Origin: Asterionellopsis glacialis
Lineage: Eukaryota > Bacillariophyta > Plagiogrammaphyceae > Rhaphoneidales > Asterionellopsidaceae
Reading direction: 5' to 3'
Assembly: GCA_014885115.2 (NCBI GenBank)
Contig: WKLE02000989.1
Location: 9,564 to 65,235 of the forward strand
Length of the DNA: 55,672 bases
A program made the translations under genes and the position numbers. This document shows positions 44,176 to 53,782 of the stretch, piece after piece. The notes beneath the pieces are model-generated. The model saw nothing but the letters and a program-made list of their open reading frames with translations, ran no database searches and was not told where the DNA came from. The stretch's first letter is position 1. The number at the start of each line of letters is the position of its first letter.

Positions 44176-45159
44176 ATGAGCTCATCCTCCTCTCCACAAC
44201 CAGATTTATCTGCATCCACCATTTTTAAAGAAGGCCATACAGCTGTCATTACAGGTGCAAGTAGTGGTATTGGTCGTGCAACAGCACTATATTGTGTATC
44301 AAACGGTATGCATGTTTGGATGGTGGATATTGATGAAGAAGAACTTGTCATTGCCAAGGAATTAGCATCTTCCAAGACGAAAGCTGCTGAAGATGCCGCT
44401 GCCGCCGCATCTGCAAAAATTGAAATTCGTACAGTAGATGTATCAGACATCAAACAAATGGAATCCTTGGCAAAGGAAGTTTTCGAGGCTAGTGGTAACA
44501 AATGTCATTTTTTAATGAATAATGCAGGTATTGGAGCAGGTGGTGGTGCCATGACTGACATGAAGATCATTGAAAAAGTAATGGGTGTCAATACATATGG
44601 ACCAATCCATGGGTGTTTGGCATTTGTCCCTAAAATGAAGGAATCTGGTGAACCAGGTATTATCGTAAACACTGGATCTAAGCAGGGAATTACAATGCCT
44701 CCCGGAAATTTAACATACAATATGAGTAAGGCAGCTCTCAAGGCATACACAGAAGGGTTAGAACATGAACTAATGAAGGAACGCAACGAATCTAATGGAA
44801 AGTTGAAAGCTGCACTTCTTGTGCCTGGATGGGTCAATACATCTATTGTCCTCAAAGTTGAAAGAGCTAAAGCTGCCGAGTCAGGAAAAAAATTTGATGC
44901 GAACTCGGTTTTTTTCCATGAAGACAAACCTGCCAATGGGGCATGGATGCCCAGCCAAATTGTAGATTTCATGGTACAAGAATTGAACAAAAATCGATTT
45001 TATATTATTTGTCCCGACAACGATGTTGACCGGATGACTGACAATCTTCGCATGACGTGGACCATGCAGGATATCACGGAGGATCGTGCCCCTCTCAGTC
45101 GGTGGCATCCTGATTATAAGGAGAAATTCACCGAATTCCTTGCTGCCAATAAGAAGTAG
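44176..45159 (+). CDS. Classical short-chain dehydrogenase/reductase
   Basis: 327 residues. Rossmann-fold cofactor motif TGASSGIG at 26-33, a DVS segment at 88-90, NNAG at 115-118, catalytic Ser168 (NTGSKQG) and YNMSK with Tyr181/Lys185. The PGWVNTSI stretch after the active site is typical of classical SDRs. An acidic residue at the end of beta-2 (VDIDEEE) suggests NAD(H) rather than NADP(H). The C-terminal ~70 residues (FYIICPDNDVDRMTDNLRM...) are longer than in the minimal fold and probably shape the substrate pocket. No targeting peptide or membrane helix, so cytosolic. The substrate cannot be deduced. The gene converges with the FHA-PP2C gene, with 132 bases between. Confidence 0.9.
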   Translation: MSSSSSPQPDLSASTIFKEGHTAVITGASSGIGRATALYCVSNGMHVWMVDIDEEELVIAKELASSKTKAAEDAAAAASAKIEIRTVDVSDIKQMESLAKEVFEASGNKCHFLMNNAGIGAGGGAMTDMKIIEKVMGVNTYGPIHGCLAFVPKMKESGEPGIIVNTGSKQGITMPPGNLTYNMSKAALKAYTEGLEHELMKERNESNGKLKAALLVPGWVNTSIVLKVERAKAAESGKKFDANSVFFHEDKPANGAWMPSQIVDFMVQELNKNRFYIICPDNDVDRMTDNLRMTWTMQDITEDRAPLSRWHPDYKEKFTEFLAANKK

Positions 45160-45291
45160 AGTAACCTAGTTTGAGTAGCAAACATATTTCACACACAATA
45201 TCAATAGTCTACAATTTGATTTCAGAATATAAGCATTTCGTTGGTAGTATACTGACGAGACAACTCTATTAATTGCGTTTCTTCGTTATCT

Positions 45292-47552
45292 TTATAGTTC
45301 CCAGAATGGGCGCAGCACAATAATAAGAATACTGACGTTATCTCGACTTCTTCTCACGCGGATCGCTTGATCACTCAAAATTCTTGCTACTTCCGCGGGT
45401 TCACCTCTGTGTGCTATGAGTTCTTGTCGCGCCAGCGCAATAGCATCTTGCGAACGGAAAACATCGAAGAGACCATCACATGCCAAAAGTAGAAATTCGT
45501 CATTATGGCTTAGAACCTATACCAGAAGAAAAAAATTGTAGGTTTGAGTGAGAAAAAAAGAGTATTAAGACTGAAATGATTTGAACTTTCTTGAACTTAC
45601 CATTGACGCAATTTCTGGTTCTGAGCTGACGAGCGGAGCAGTTAGATCCTTGGCTTGATCACTTTCATTCACTCCGCCAGCTAGTTCCTCGGCTTCATCC
45701 TCGAGCATTGCTTTGATTCCCATCTTGAAGGACTTGTCACCAAAAGCACGTGTAATGGCCAACTCACCCATTACACGTTTGTGAAGAATAAACCCACCAG
45801 CGGCTCTCACGCGAGCGGCTTCATCTGGTCGACTTGGTTTGTGATCACTTGTTAGTTCCACACACTGACCCCCGCCACGACAAAGGACAACCCGACTGTC
45901 ACCGACGTTGGCTGCGAATAATCTCCGTCCCATTAGGACGATGGTGGCTGCCGTTGAACCACTCTGTGGCGCGGTCTTGGGAGTGATGAATTCTTTGTCG
46001 GTTCTTAAGTAGGCAACCTTGAGGATTTTCCTCATGAGCTCAGAAGCGGGGTCTTCGGTTTGTTCCGAAGCCCCTCCTCTCATTGCTCGGCTATTTTCTA
46101 CTGCAGTTCGGAGCTCTTCCCTTTGCGACAACATTTGCTGCCTAATCTGATGCGGCAGAGCATCAACCAGGTAATTCGAGCATTCGTCTCCCCCGTGGCC
46201 ATCAAAGACCGCAGCAAAACTTGTCATGGCAAGTTCTTGCAGGGTGTCCTTTGGTTCATTTCTATAGTAAGAGTGACGAGGCTCGTAAAGAAGGCTTTGA
46301 ATGACAACTGTTCTGTCTTCCATAGTTGGACGTGCCCCAATTGCCTCTGATATTCCAAAGTCAAATCTATTTACGGAGAAACCTGTTCTTCCAACAATAA
46401 ATTCATCACCAACACCTAGTGTTCCCATGCCTTTGTGGCTGTATGGGCCAACAAGTCTCATGTAAGACCCATTCTAAAAAGGAACAAAATTGTCGGTGTA
46501 AGTTCTCCGCAAAGAGACAAGAATAACGTAAAGACAAGGCTTCATCCTTAAATCAAGTAACTTACCGTACTCTCCAAGTCTACTAGTATGAAAACTCCGT
46601 TCGACTTGTTTCGTGTACTTTTATTGCGGTTAGGCAAATACAAAACTGCTCCATGCTTTCGGCTCAACTCTCGGTCCATAATGCATAAGTCTGCTTCGTG
46701 TGCTCTACCAAAGACAAACGGACATCTGAGTGCATGTACGTCGATCAATTTACCTTTCATAGGTCCCTTAGAGCAATGAATTGTAATTTTTTGTTTTGCA
46801 TCATTGCAATCTTCTACGTTGAAGACTGAATTTCCCGCGGCAAAGGATGCACCCTTGCAGAGGACCCAGCGGTCTGCATCCAAAGAAAGAAGCTGGGCCT
46901 CCCTTTTGGGGGGATCGCTGGTATTGCTGTTTGAGTTTTGATTTGTAGGGAAGACTTTGGCCTTACCAACACGAACTGCTGCATCACCACGATCCCCACG
47001 AATGTGCCAGCCACTGGTCATGCCTGCCCTTAGGGCATATATCGCGGCCTGTTCCCCTTCAATGTCGGACAAGCGGGTGAGGACGCCCGCAGCTGGTCCT
47101 GTCATACTATCATCCATTCTACGACAAATATCGTCTGGACTGTGCGAAGATGGACCACCATTGCCGATCGTGGTGGTTTTCCCGTAAAGAGTCCAGTAGG
47201 CCGTGGCTGGCTCCGGTTTGCCTTCATCCTCATCTTCTGATGTAGTAAACTTGAGACATATTCTATAAAGAGAACGAGTGTAAACTTCACGAGATGAACT
47301 GAATTGGCGTCCACCCCAAGACCAGGCGTCACGGTCCGCTGATTGGACGGCGTTTCCTCGCATATCACCGTTGTTGTTTTTCTGGCCAGCTGTGTTGGTG
47401 GTGCCAGTGACAAAATTGAGAATTGCCGATCCTCCACCACTAGCGTTATTACCAGCGGAAGATCCCCAGGCTGAATTATTGTCCGGAATCGCTGCAGGCA
47501 TATTCCGATTGCTGCTCATAGCCACGATACCCTGTTGTGGAGCGTCAGCCAT
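45292..47552 (-). CDS. FHA-domain protein phosphatase 2C (three exons)
   Basis: Exons 46566..47552, 45601..46473 and 45292..45516 join in phase (introns of 92 and 84 bases, GTAAGT donors) to give 694 residues. The first ATG is at 47552; earlier in-frame codons have no ATG. Residues 1-~250 include a Gly/Asn-rich start and a region of unknown fold (TAYWTLYGKTTTIG...). The FHA domain has PFVFGRAHEADLCIMDRELSR, then KHGAVLY, and DLEST|NGSY rebuilt across the first intron. The PP2C domain carries the metal motifs GARPTMEDR, FDGHGGDE, SGSTAATIVL, NVGDSRVVLCR, LTSDHKPSRPDE, LAITRAFGD, then LLLACDGLFDVF and RDNVSILIIVL, all intact. FHA binds phosphothreonine, so the phosphatase is probably directed to phosphorylated partners. 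The FHA-before-PP2C order is known from plant KAPP, though KAPP's membrane anchor is absent. Confidence 0.9.
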
Positions 47553-49325
47553 TCCCGGTAGAAACAGCTGCGTTTTAGAATCGAACGGTTCTTTCACAAT
47601 CTCTACCTGTTACCGTTCGACAATCTTTCGTTTTCCAAACTACAAACTATATGACTGGAAATACTGTATATTTTAACAACACGAATAGAAGATGTTCAAT
47701 GAAACGAAATGAAGGGAAGTAAGCTATACCGATCCTCTGATATCCGGCAATAGACTCAAACGCTGGCTGCTGCGTACTGTTTGCTTTTTCAGGTTCTCGT
47801 AGAATTCTACGCACCCAATGACCATGCGCGCACCTGGCTGTGTAGGTCGAGGACTCCGCGTAGAAGATACGAGAGGCTGAGAGACTTTAAGCGTCTGATC
47901 GATCCCGAGCTATCAAGCTAACGATGCAATCCAGAAAGAGGCGTTTGTTAATAAACACAAAGGCTTCCTTGAAAGTGATCTACAACGCGAAGGTACAAGG
48001 TCCAGAAGCAAAGACAATTGCTCCTTGAAACGAGTTTACGCGTTCGTTGCTTCGGAAGCGAAAAATGCCAGTGAAGACACACACACAAAAAATACACTCA
48101 AAAAGGGGTCGTTCGTGATTTTTTTTCAAGATGAAACCACCGAAACCAAGAGCAGGCATAACTACTTCCAAACACCCAAAAATAAAACGGTGGGGTTTGT
48201 TGAGCAGTGGGCATGACCGGCGACGACCAAAGTTCTTTAAATTTCGTAACGGTCGTACATTTTAACATTTTCATGAATATATTTGTATATACGTACTCAC
48301 CAAAAGATCACTTAGGAACCTCGTTAAACCCAGGACTCAGCTTTACGTCCACGCATAATTAGTACGAGTATCTTATATATTATGAAAAACAGCAGAATTC
48401 TCTTATAGGCTAGCTAAATTTGCAGGACTGATTATTCCATAAAACGGACAACAAACAACAGGTGGTAATCCTACTTGATCCTACAGTACAATAATGAGTA
48501 CGTATAGAGCTGGTACAATCTGCTGTTGGTAGCACACCTACGGAGGTAAATGTACAACAGGTACGGCCGGGAGTCTGTCCCTTGTCTTCTGACGTGAGGG
48601 TTCTTTCCACGACCTTTCTGTTTTTTTCTAGGACTCGGACCTCTAGTAGTAGTCTGCTAGAGTCCTAGTCCTAGCCCTAGTCTATTTGGATCGGAATGAC
48701 GATGATCCTAGTCGCTACAATCCATAAAAACACACGACAAATAGAATTGCTAGTACTCCGCACTGTGTTCCAATTTACAACAGAGTACTTTGAGTCTAGC
48801 ACAGCAATTGTTATCTGTTCTGAAATATTCAAGTGTTATATGATTAAAATTAAAATGCTATGTATCTCTCTACCAGTAAGACCTGGAGAGTGAGCCAAGA
48901 ACACATTTTTTAGAAATAGTATCAATTGTCATGCATTAACGGTTCTGACATCTTTGTTAGAATTGATAGCTTCTTGCACATCAAGTAGGTAGACTAGAGC
49001 CACTGGTCTTTATAACGAAACGTAGCCAATCTACACATCTAAAAGTAAAATCTATCACGTCCACACAATAAAAATCTTATTCAAAAATTAAACTCTGTTT
49101 GATAAAAATTTATATTAAAGTTTGTATTTCAGTTGACTTCATTCAAACAATTATCGCCATAATGAATGTTAGTGATTACGTACACTCTACATACATGATG
49201 TGTCGCCATCTTTGATAGAATCTTTTTTTCTTCCATGTATCCATATAATTTATTTTCCCTTCCTTTCTAGTTCTCATCTCGTTCAAGAATTTTCGCATAT
49301 TTATATTCTTTTACTTTTCTGTCTA
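47553..49325. other. Intergenic, about 1.8 kb, no supported gene
   Basis: CpG-normal up to about 48700, then AT-rich. Short frames lack domains. At 48630-48680 there is a run of CCTAG/TCCTAG words (AGTCCTAGTCCTAGCCCTAG) resembling the patch near 8110-8150. AACAGGTACGGCC lies near 48556. Confidence 0.45.
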
Positions 49326-49577
49326 TTATTTCTTTGCTTCAAGTAATTCTTCTAATTGCATAGACGTTCGTGTCCAAGCAGTTCCAAGTCCAATACCACC
49401 ACCAAATCCAGTCCAAACTTTACGTGCAGTACCACCGCTTCGTGCCAAAACGAGACCTGCCATACCACCTACTGCTAATCCACCAGCTGTCCAAATTACA
49501 ATATCTTGTAATCCATCTTGCATAATTTGATATACCTTTTGATCTGACGATGACGGTGATGATTTCGAATCGGACAT
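49326..49577 (-). CDS. MIC10: MICOS complex subunit MIC10
   Basis: The ATG at 49577 gives an 83-residue protein (MSDSKSSPSSSDQKVYQIMQ...); in-frame codons upstream are AT-rich leader. Two hydrophobic hairpin helices are seen: DIVIWTAGGLAVGGMAGLVL, and after the positively charged loop RSGGTARKVW, GFGGGIGLGTAW. The GxGxG-type glycine repeat in the second helix and the total length match MIC10/MINOS1. MIC10 is a hairpin inner-membrane protein of mitochondria that oligomerises to bend the membrane at crista junctions. The glycine motifs needed for oligomerisation are present. No other MICOS gene is in the window. Confidence 0.85.
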   Translation of the reverse strand: MSDSKSSPSSSDQKVYQIMQDGLQDIVIWTAGGLAVGGMAGLVLARSGGTARKVWTGFGGGIGLGTAWTRTSMQLEELLEAKK

Positions 49578-49690
49578 TTTTTGTTTTTTATTGTGTTTCA
49601 CAGAGTGATTAAAAAAATAATAATAATAGTAGAAATGATCTTGTCGAATTCTGTCTCTTTTTGTCAAGATCTGTGTTTATGAAAAGTGCA

Positions 49691-50193
49691 TTACAATGAG
49701 AATAAAAAACGAAAATTTAGTGAATGCCGTAGCTCAAGAATCATCACTACCAAAAAGCGAAGTGCCGACGGACTTGGTTTGATTTGCACACTCAGATCCG
49801 ATCGATTCTTCTTTCAGCGGCCTCTTTTCTTTTTTGTCAATCACATTTTACGATTTACTTACCCACTCGCTCAAGTTCGCGTATCGGCAATAGCAATATA
49901 TTAGTTCCACAAGAACAGTCAAGATTCGCTGTTGCGATGGGATAGTCAACTTGAAAGTTTGCTGTCGAGTGCCGGTGCCGATCTTGATGTTGCCGACCGA
50001 CGCAAATACATCTCGATCGTTCGTCAATCTTTTTCTCTCTCCCACTCTGTCTATCAGCGCAAAAATGGAGAGAGTGCATGGGAGTGGACGAGATAGAGGG
50101 GAATGCTTGAAAGTGGACAGTACTTACCCTTGGAAGTGAAAGGAGGAAATCAACCGGATGGATGAAACCAATGTCACCTCCAACGATGTCCAT
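49691..50193 (-). CDS. Possible short spliced gene (tentative)
   Basis: On the minus strand there are three splice-like junctions. An acceptor ATTTCCAATTTTAG ends at 50213. A donor AAGG|GTAAGTACTG follows 50128, and a donor AGTGG|GTAAGTAAAT follows 49863. An acceptor CGCTTTTTGGTAG ends at 49747. Between them the sequence reads as MDIVGGDIGFIHPVDFLLSL (ATG at 50193), NFQVDYPIATANLDCSCG plus NILLLPIRELERV, and VMILELRHSLNFRFLFSL before a stop at 49691..49693. The junction between the first two pieces is unclear (an acceptor CTGATAGACAG ending about 50047 would keep the frame). I recognise no family. It could equally be non-coding promoter sequence. Confidence 0.2.
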
Positions 50194-50471
50194 AAAGTAC
50201 CGGTACGAAGCTCTAAAATTGGAAATAAATAGCGACAAACTTAAAACTTTCATTTATTCATAGAAAATATAGTGCTATTCTAAAGAACTCATGAAGATTT
50301 ATGTTTTAGAATAAGGCAAGGTTAAAATATTTTTTAAATATTGTATCATCATTTTGATGCTGACACTTTTGTCAGTTTAGTCCAATGCAAAAATCTAAAA
50401 GCGACATGTATGTTTCTAGAGAGCTAGGACAACTTAACACTACATTGCCAACCAAGAAGATAATACGTGCA
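50194..50471. other. Short intergenic spacer
   Basis: AT-rich 3' flank of the RPA34-like gene; nothing recognised. Confidence 0.4.
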
Positions 50472-51275
50472 CTATGAAGATTTTTCTTTTTTCTTCTTTT
50501 TAGCAGACTTTCGTTCTTTCTTGGCCTTTTTTTCAGATTTCTTTTCCTTTTTTGATTTTTTCTTTTCTGTGGATGTCATTTTCTGTTTTGATGGCGATTC
50601 TGCTAATTGCGGTGTAGTGGGAGTTTCTTGCTTGATCAGATCACTCTTTTCTGTGGATGGTTTTGGAATAGGAGTATCGTCGTCATCACCGCCACTACTG
50701 CCGGTCCTGATACGCTTTAACGTTTTTTCTGTTTGTAAATTTTCAGGGACTTTTGTTCCCATTGGCATCCATCGACGCTTTAAGCCTGAAACTTGTGGTA
50801 TAGGCGAATAGGCATGGATCATTTTTTCTTTAGGTTTGGGTGCTCTTTCCATTCGAGGTGCAAGATCTGTCCAAACAAGATCTTTCGTACAGTCAGCTTT
50901 AGTGATATTCACATGACGATCAAACCCTTTCGAAGAGGGTACCAAATAAATACTATAATTCTGTCCCACAGACTGCTTTTCACTTTGTTCAGGTTCAAGT
51001 ATACGGAATGATTGATTTTCTGTAGGATGTCCATTCACAAGTGCATATTCTTCATCGTCCTTATTTTTTACAGTTCCAAGAATCACACCTGGTTCAGTAT
51101 CTCCTCCCCCGTTAGTTAATGTTGCTCCATTCAAACTTTGTACATCCATCGTTTTAGGAAGACGAATTGACCATAATTCATAGCGAGAATCATCCCAATT
51201 TTCAGGTAAGCAAGATTTTGGTGGGTCCAGCAAAAGAGGATCTCGTGTACCAACACTTTCATTGTTTTCTGTCAT
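50472..51275 (-). CDS. Probable RNA polymerase I subunit RPA34/PAF49-type protein
   Basis: 267 residues, ATG at 51275. The N-terminal ~110 residues contain CLPENWDDSRYELWSIRLPK and TMDVQSLNGATL, the 'ELW.IRLP....V..LNG..L' pattern of the Rpa34/CD3EAP (PAF49) family. EEYALVNGHPTENQSFRIL then has the strand pattern of its triple-barrel dimerisation domain. A linker with RRWMPMGTKVPEN follows. The last ~45 residues are almost pure Lys/Glu (KKKSKKEKKSEKKAKKERK), as in animal and yeast orthologues, which have basic tails and nucleolar localisation. RPA34 pairs with RPA49 and aids Pol I initiation and elongation on rDNA. Family assignment is from pattern only, with several weak positions. Confidence 0.6.
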   Translation of the reverse strand: MTENNESVGTRDPLLLDPPKSCLPENWDDSRYELWSIRLPKTMDVQSLNGATLTNGGGDTEPGVILGTVKNKDDEEYALVNGHPTENQSFRILEPEQSEKQSVGQNYSIYLVPSSKGFDRHVNITKADCTKDLVWTDLAPRMERAPKPKEKMIHAYSPIPQVSGLKRRWMPMGTKVPENLQTEKTLKRIRTGSSGGDDDDTPIPKPSTEKSDLIKQETPTTPQLAESPSKQKMTSTEKKKSKKEKKSEKKAKKERKSAKKKKKEKSS

Positions 51276-51762
51276 GATTTCTCTCTATTTGTATTTCACT
51301 TTACAATAAATCGAGCTCGTGTTTTTCTGAAGGGACAACTAGTCGAGAAAGCTTTGATAATGATTGCCTTGTTGTTGACTTTAATTGCTGCAGTAGAAGG
51401 TCGAATGAAATCCACTTTCCATATTATTTTCTCTGTTTTGGTTTCAGGTGTGATGTGTGATGGCAGGCAAGACAACAAACACTCTTCCAAAAAAATTAAA
51501 AAGTTGCTTGGCCATGATTCGCCGTCCTTCATTATGTCCTAAAATAGAGTCATGATGACAACCGGAACAAGGTAAACATTAACCTAATCCCTGGTAAAAT
51601 AGAAATTTTAGCATGACGCATACGTGTTTTTCAATTTTTTCAACAAATCCCATTGGAAGTTTCATTTTTTTGTGTTCCGTCGTAACAAACACAATTGCTC
51701 GTCGCGTATTTTTTGTCGTCGGCAGAGTCATTATTTTTAAAAGTCAAAAGTGAAACACAACA
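51276..51762. other. Divergent intergenic region, no gene seen
   Basis: 487 bases between the RPA34-like gene and the plastid protein gene, which are transcribed away from each other. A frame at 51354..51542 overlaps no domain. The sequence TTTTTTTGTGTTCCGTCGTAAC near 51665-51685 is CpG-bearing promoter-like DNA. Confidence 0.4.
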
Positions 51763-52689
51763 ATGGTACCAAAAAGTAACGTTTACCATGTTGGTCGTCT
51801 TACGATTTTAGTTGCTTTTCTGACAAATGTGCGATTAGCATTGTCGTTCACGACAATTCCCAAGAGTAGGAGTCATCATTCTTGTCTGGTACCAGTAGAG
51901 CATAGTGATAACATTATATCGAACGTACCATGGGAAAGAAAAAATACAAAATCAAGAAGAATGAGATTATCATTTCTCTATATGTCAGAAAACCAACAGC
52001 AAACACCAGAAGACGATGAAGAATCGGGCCTTTTACCAAAGGAAGAGAACGAGGAGAAGAAAGAAGACCTTGGATCGCTTGTTCGTCGTGGATTGATCGC
52101 TTCTTCAGGAATTGCAGCATTACAATTACTTGTGTCAAATACTTATGCTCCATCTGGATTTAAGCGTATCCCTACACAGTTTATTGCTGCACTTGGTGAT
52201 CCTAATGCGAGTTCAGGCACAGAAGCTAAACAATGGGGTTTATGGAGGTTAGATCCAGGTCCAAGAGGAGTTTGGTTACGTGATTATAAGAATAATGGAG
52301 CTTTGGGAGAACAATCTGGTGGTATAGCTCCTGCAGGATGGAAGTTTGATGTGCATGATTGGTGGTTGGAAGAACATGGACTTATCATGGAAGCACCTGA
52401 TTTCCCCCTTGAACCTGGACGGTATTTAGTTACAGGTGGACGAATGGTAACGACAGGTCTTACCATAGATTCCAATGGAGGCTGGAAATTGGATAATGGA
52501 AAACTGTATGATGTGACTCATCTCCCATGTCGATCTGCACGATATAATCCCAATATAGGTGGTGGATCACCATTGACAGCTAAAACCTCTGACTTTCCTG
52601 TGGCACCTGGAGCAGAAATGCCTAGCGTGGAGGGTTGCGACAAACAAGATTATGCAGTATTATTTGTCATAGGCGTAGAAGATTTCTGA
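51763..52689 (+). CDS. Conserved-looking protein of unknown function, predicted thylakoid lumen
   Basis: 308 residues. Residues 1-29 are a signal peptide ending LALS|F29, the diatom plastid site, and ~30-100 are a Ser/Arg-rich then acidic transit region. Residues 104-129 read DLGSLVRRGLIASSGIAALQ then LLVSNTYA|P, a twin-arginine (Tat) type lumen signal with RR at 108-109. The mature part (~130-308) is rich in Trp and Gly: ALGDPNASSGTEAKQWGLWR, DPGPRGVWLRDY, PAGWKFDVHDWWLEEHGLIM and RYLVTGGRMVTTG, then LYDVTHLPCRSARY. Cys residues near 266 and 299 could pair. I do not recognise a named family. Transcription is away from the RPA34-like gene. Confidence 0.7.
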   Translation: MVPKSNVYHVGRLTILVAFLTNVRLALSFTTIPKSRSHHSCLVPVEHSDNIISNVPWERKNTKSRRMRLSFLYMSENQQQTPEDDEESGLLPKEENEEKKEDLGSLVRRGLIASSGIAALQLLVSNTYAPSGFKRIPTQFIAALGDPNASSGTEAKQWGLWRLDPGPRGVWLRDYKNNGALGEQSGGIAPAGWKFDVHDWWLEEHGLIMEAPDFPLEPGRYLVTGGRMVTTGLTIDSNGGWKLDNGKLYDVTHLPCRSARYNPNIGGGSPLTAKTSDFPVAPGAEMPSVEGCDKQDYAVLFVIGVEDF

Positions 52690-53008
52690 ATATGAAAAAA
52701 AGAAAATAGAGATTTATTAAACGATAATGCAACTAGTACTGCAGTAGCATGAAGTACTGAGTGTCTGACTAATGAATTTGATGTTATTTCATGTCTACTA
52801 CTCATTATGCCCACACTACAGAAAACGAATAGGTTGTATATTGAACATATATAATCAAATCCCCACAATCAATCAAACAGACTCTATCAACTTTCCAGAA
52901 TCACAATATTATTCATTTGGTAGCTATTTATTTTGACAAGAAATTGCATGCTCACAATATATTAATTTACCAAAAAATATCATTATTATTATTATTCATA
53001 CATGTATT
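52690..53008. other. Convergent intergenic spacer
   Basis: AT-rich 3' flanks of the two plastid-protein genes, ending in a TTATTATTATTATT tract. No gene. Confidence 0.4.
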
Positions 53009-53569
53009 TTACTGGATTGCTAGTAGTTCTACATCAAAGTAGAGAGTTGCTCCGCCAGGGATGATACCTCCAGCACCACGATCTCCGTAAGCAAGACGTG
53101 CAGGTAAGATAATTTGTCTTCTTTCACCAACCTTCATGGAAGCAAAGGATTCATCCCATCCACGAATAACTTGCCCAGCACCAACGCGGAAGGAGAATGG
53201 ACGATTACGATCACGTGAAGAATCAAATTTACGGATAGAATCAAATCCATCTAACCACCCGGTGTAATGTGCCTTGACATTTTGTCCAGCCTCGGGAATA
53301 GCACCAGTTCCTTCCTTGAGAACCTTGTACTTTAATCCAGATTCAGTTGTAACAAAATCTGCATAAAGGTCGTCATCGGCAAAAGCGGCCTTGGGCTGAC
53401 TCAGAGAGGAAAGTCCAGTAGATGCAACAACAGCAGCAGCACTTTTTCCAAGGAAGGCACGACGATCCGAAGTTTGCACAGAGGATGATGATGACATCGA
53501 CATGGAAAAGGCACTTGCAGCACCTACAACAAGGCCGGCGCCAAGGAGGATACGAGTTGAAAGCTTCAT
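53009..53569 (-). CDS. Thylakoid-lumen FKBP-type peptidyl-prolyl cis-trans isomerase
   Basis: The ATG at 53569 gives 186 residues. The frame is open further upstream, but only this Met starts a proper presequence: the signal peptide MKLSTRILLGAGLVVGAASA is followed by F21 (ASA|F plastid site), a Ser-rich transit segment, then DRRAFLGKSAAAVVAS with RR36-37 and AAFA|DDD, a Tat-type lumen signal. The FKBP domain (~75-186) shows GLKYKVLKEGTG, VKAHYTGWLDG, KFDSSRDRNRPFSFRVGAGQ, VIRGWDESFASMKVGERRQI and RLAYGDRGAGG, ending PGGATLYFDVELL. Most pocket residues of active FKBPs are present (Tyr, Phe-Asp, Val-Ile, Trp). Lumenal FKBPs assist assembly of photosynthetic complexes. Its upstream region carries the duplicated block at 53629..53782. 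Confidence 0.92.
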   Translation of the reverse strand: MKLSTRILLGAGLVVGAASAFSMSMSSSSSVQTSDRRAFLGKSAAAVVASTGLSSLSQPKAAFADDDLYADFVTTESGLKYKVLKEGTGAIPEAGQNVKAHYTGWLDGFDSIRKFDSSRDRNRPFSFRVGAGQVIRGWDESFASMKVGERRQIILPARLAYGDRGAGGIIPGGATLYFDVELLAIQ

Positions 53570-53628
53570 CGTGACGACTACTAGATTAATATCTAATGTG
53601 GAGCAAATAAGATGGCCAGTTGACGTCG

Positions 53629-53782
53629 ACTGAAACACAGTAGTGCACGGTGATGTTTTGACACCACCGCATTTCTACCCAAATGATATCCATAAAAACA
53701 CGTCACAGTTTTTAAATTTTTTCCAATGCGTATCTGGATGAGGGACATGGATAATATTATTCTGATAAAAACAGACAGACAG
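53629..53782 (-). promoter_or_regulatory. Duplicated upstream block with ACGTCA, copy 1 (FKBP gene)
   Basis: This block lies 60-210 bases upstream of the FKBP ATG. It is a direct copy of 55270..55433, which has the same relation to the Nudix gene. Shared words in order: GACTGAAACACA, GGTGATGTTTTGACA, ACCGCATTTCT.CCCAAA, AAAACACGTCACAGT, TGCGTA.CTGGATG.GGGACA, GGATAAT, TGATAAAAAC, ACAGACAG. ACACGTCAC contains the bZIP/CRE core ACGTCA; a TTGACGTCGAC lies just before the block near 53618-53628. In diatoms, CO2/cAMP-responsive elements use this core. Regulation is inferred. Confidence 0.55.

Noticed and set aside
44505..45108. Long minus-strand frames opposite the SDR gene
   Set aside because: They overlap a complete SDR with intact catalytic motifs and encode nothing recognisable.
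53570..53638. Longer start for the FKBP (23 extra residues)
   Set aside because: The extension would bury the signal peptide; the Met at 53569 begins a textbook plastid presequence.
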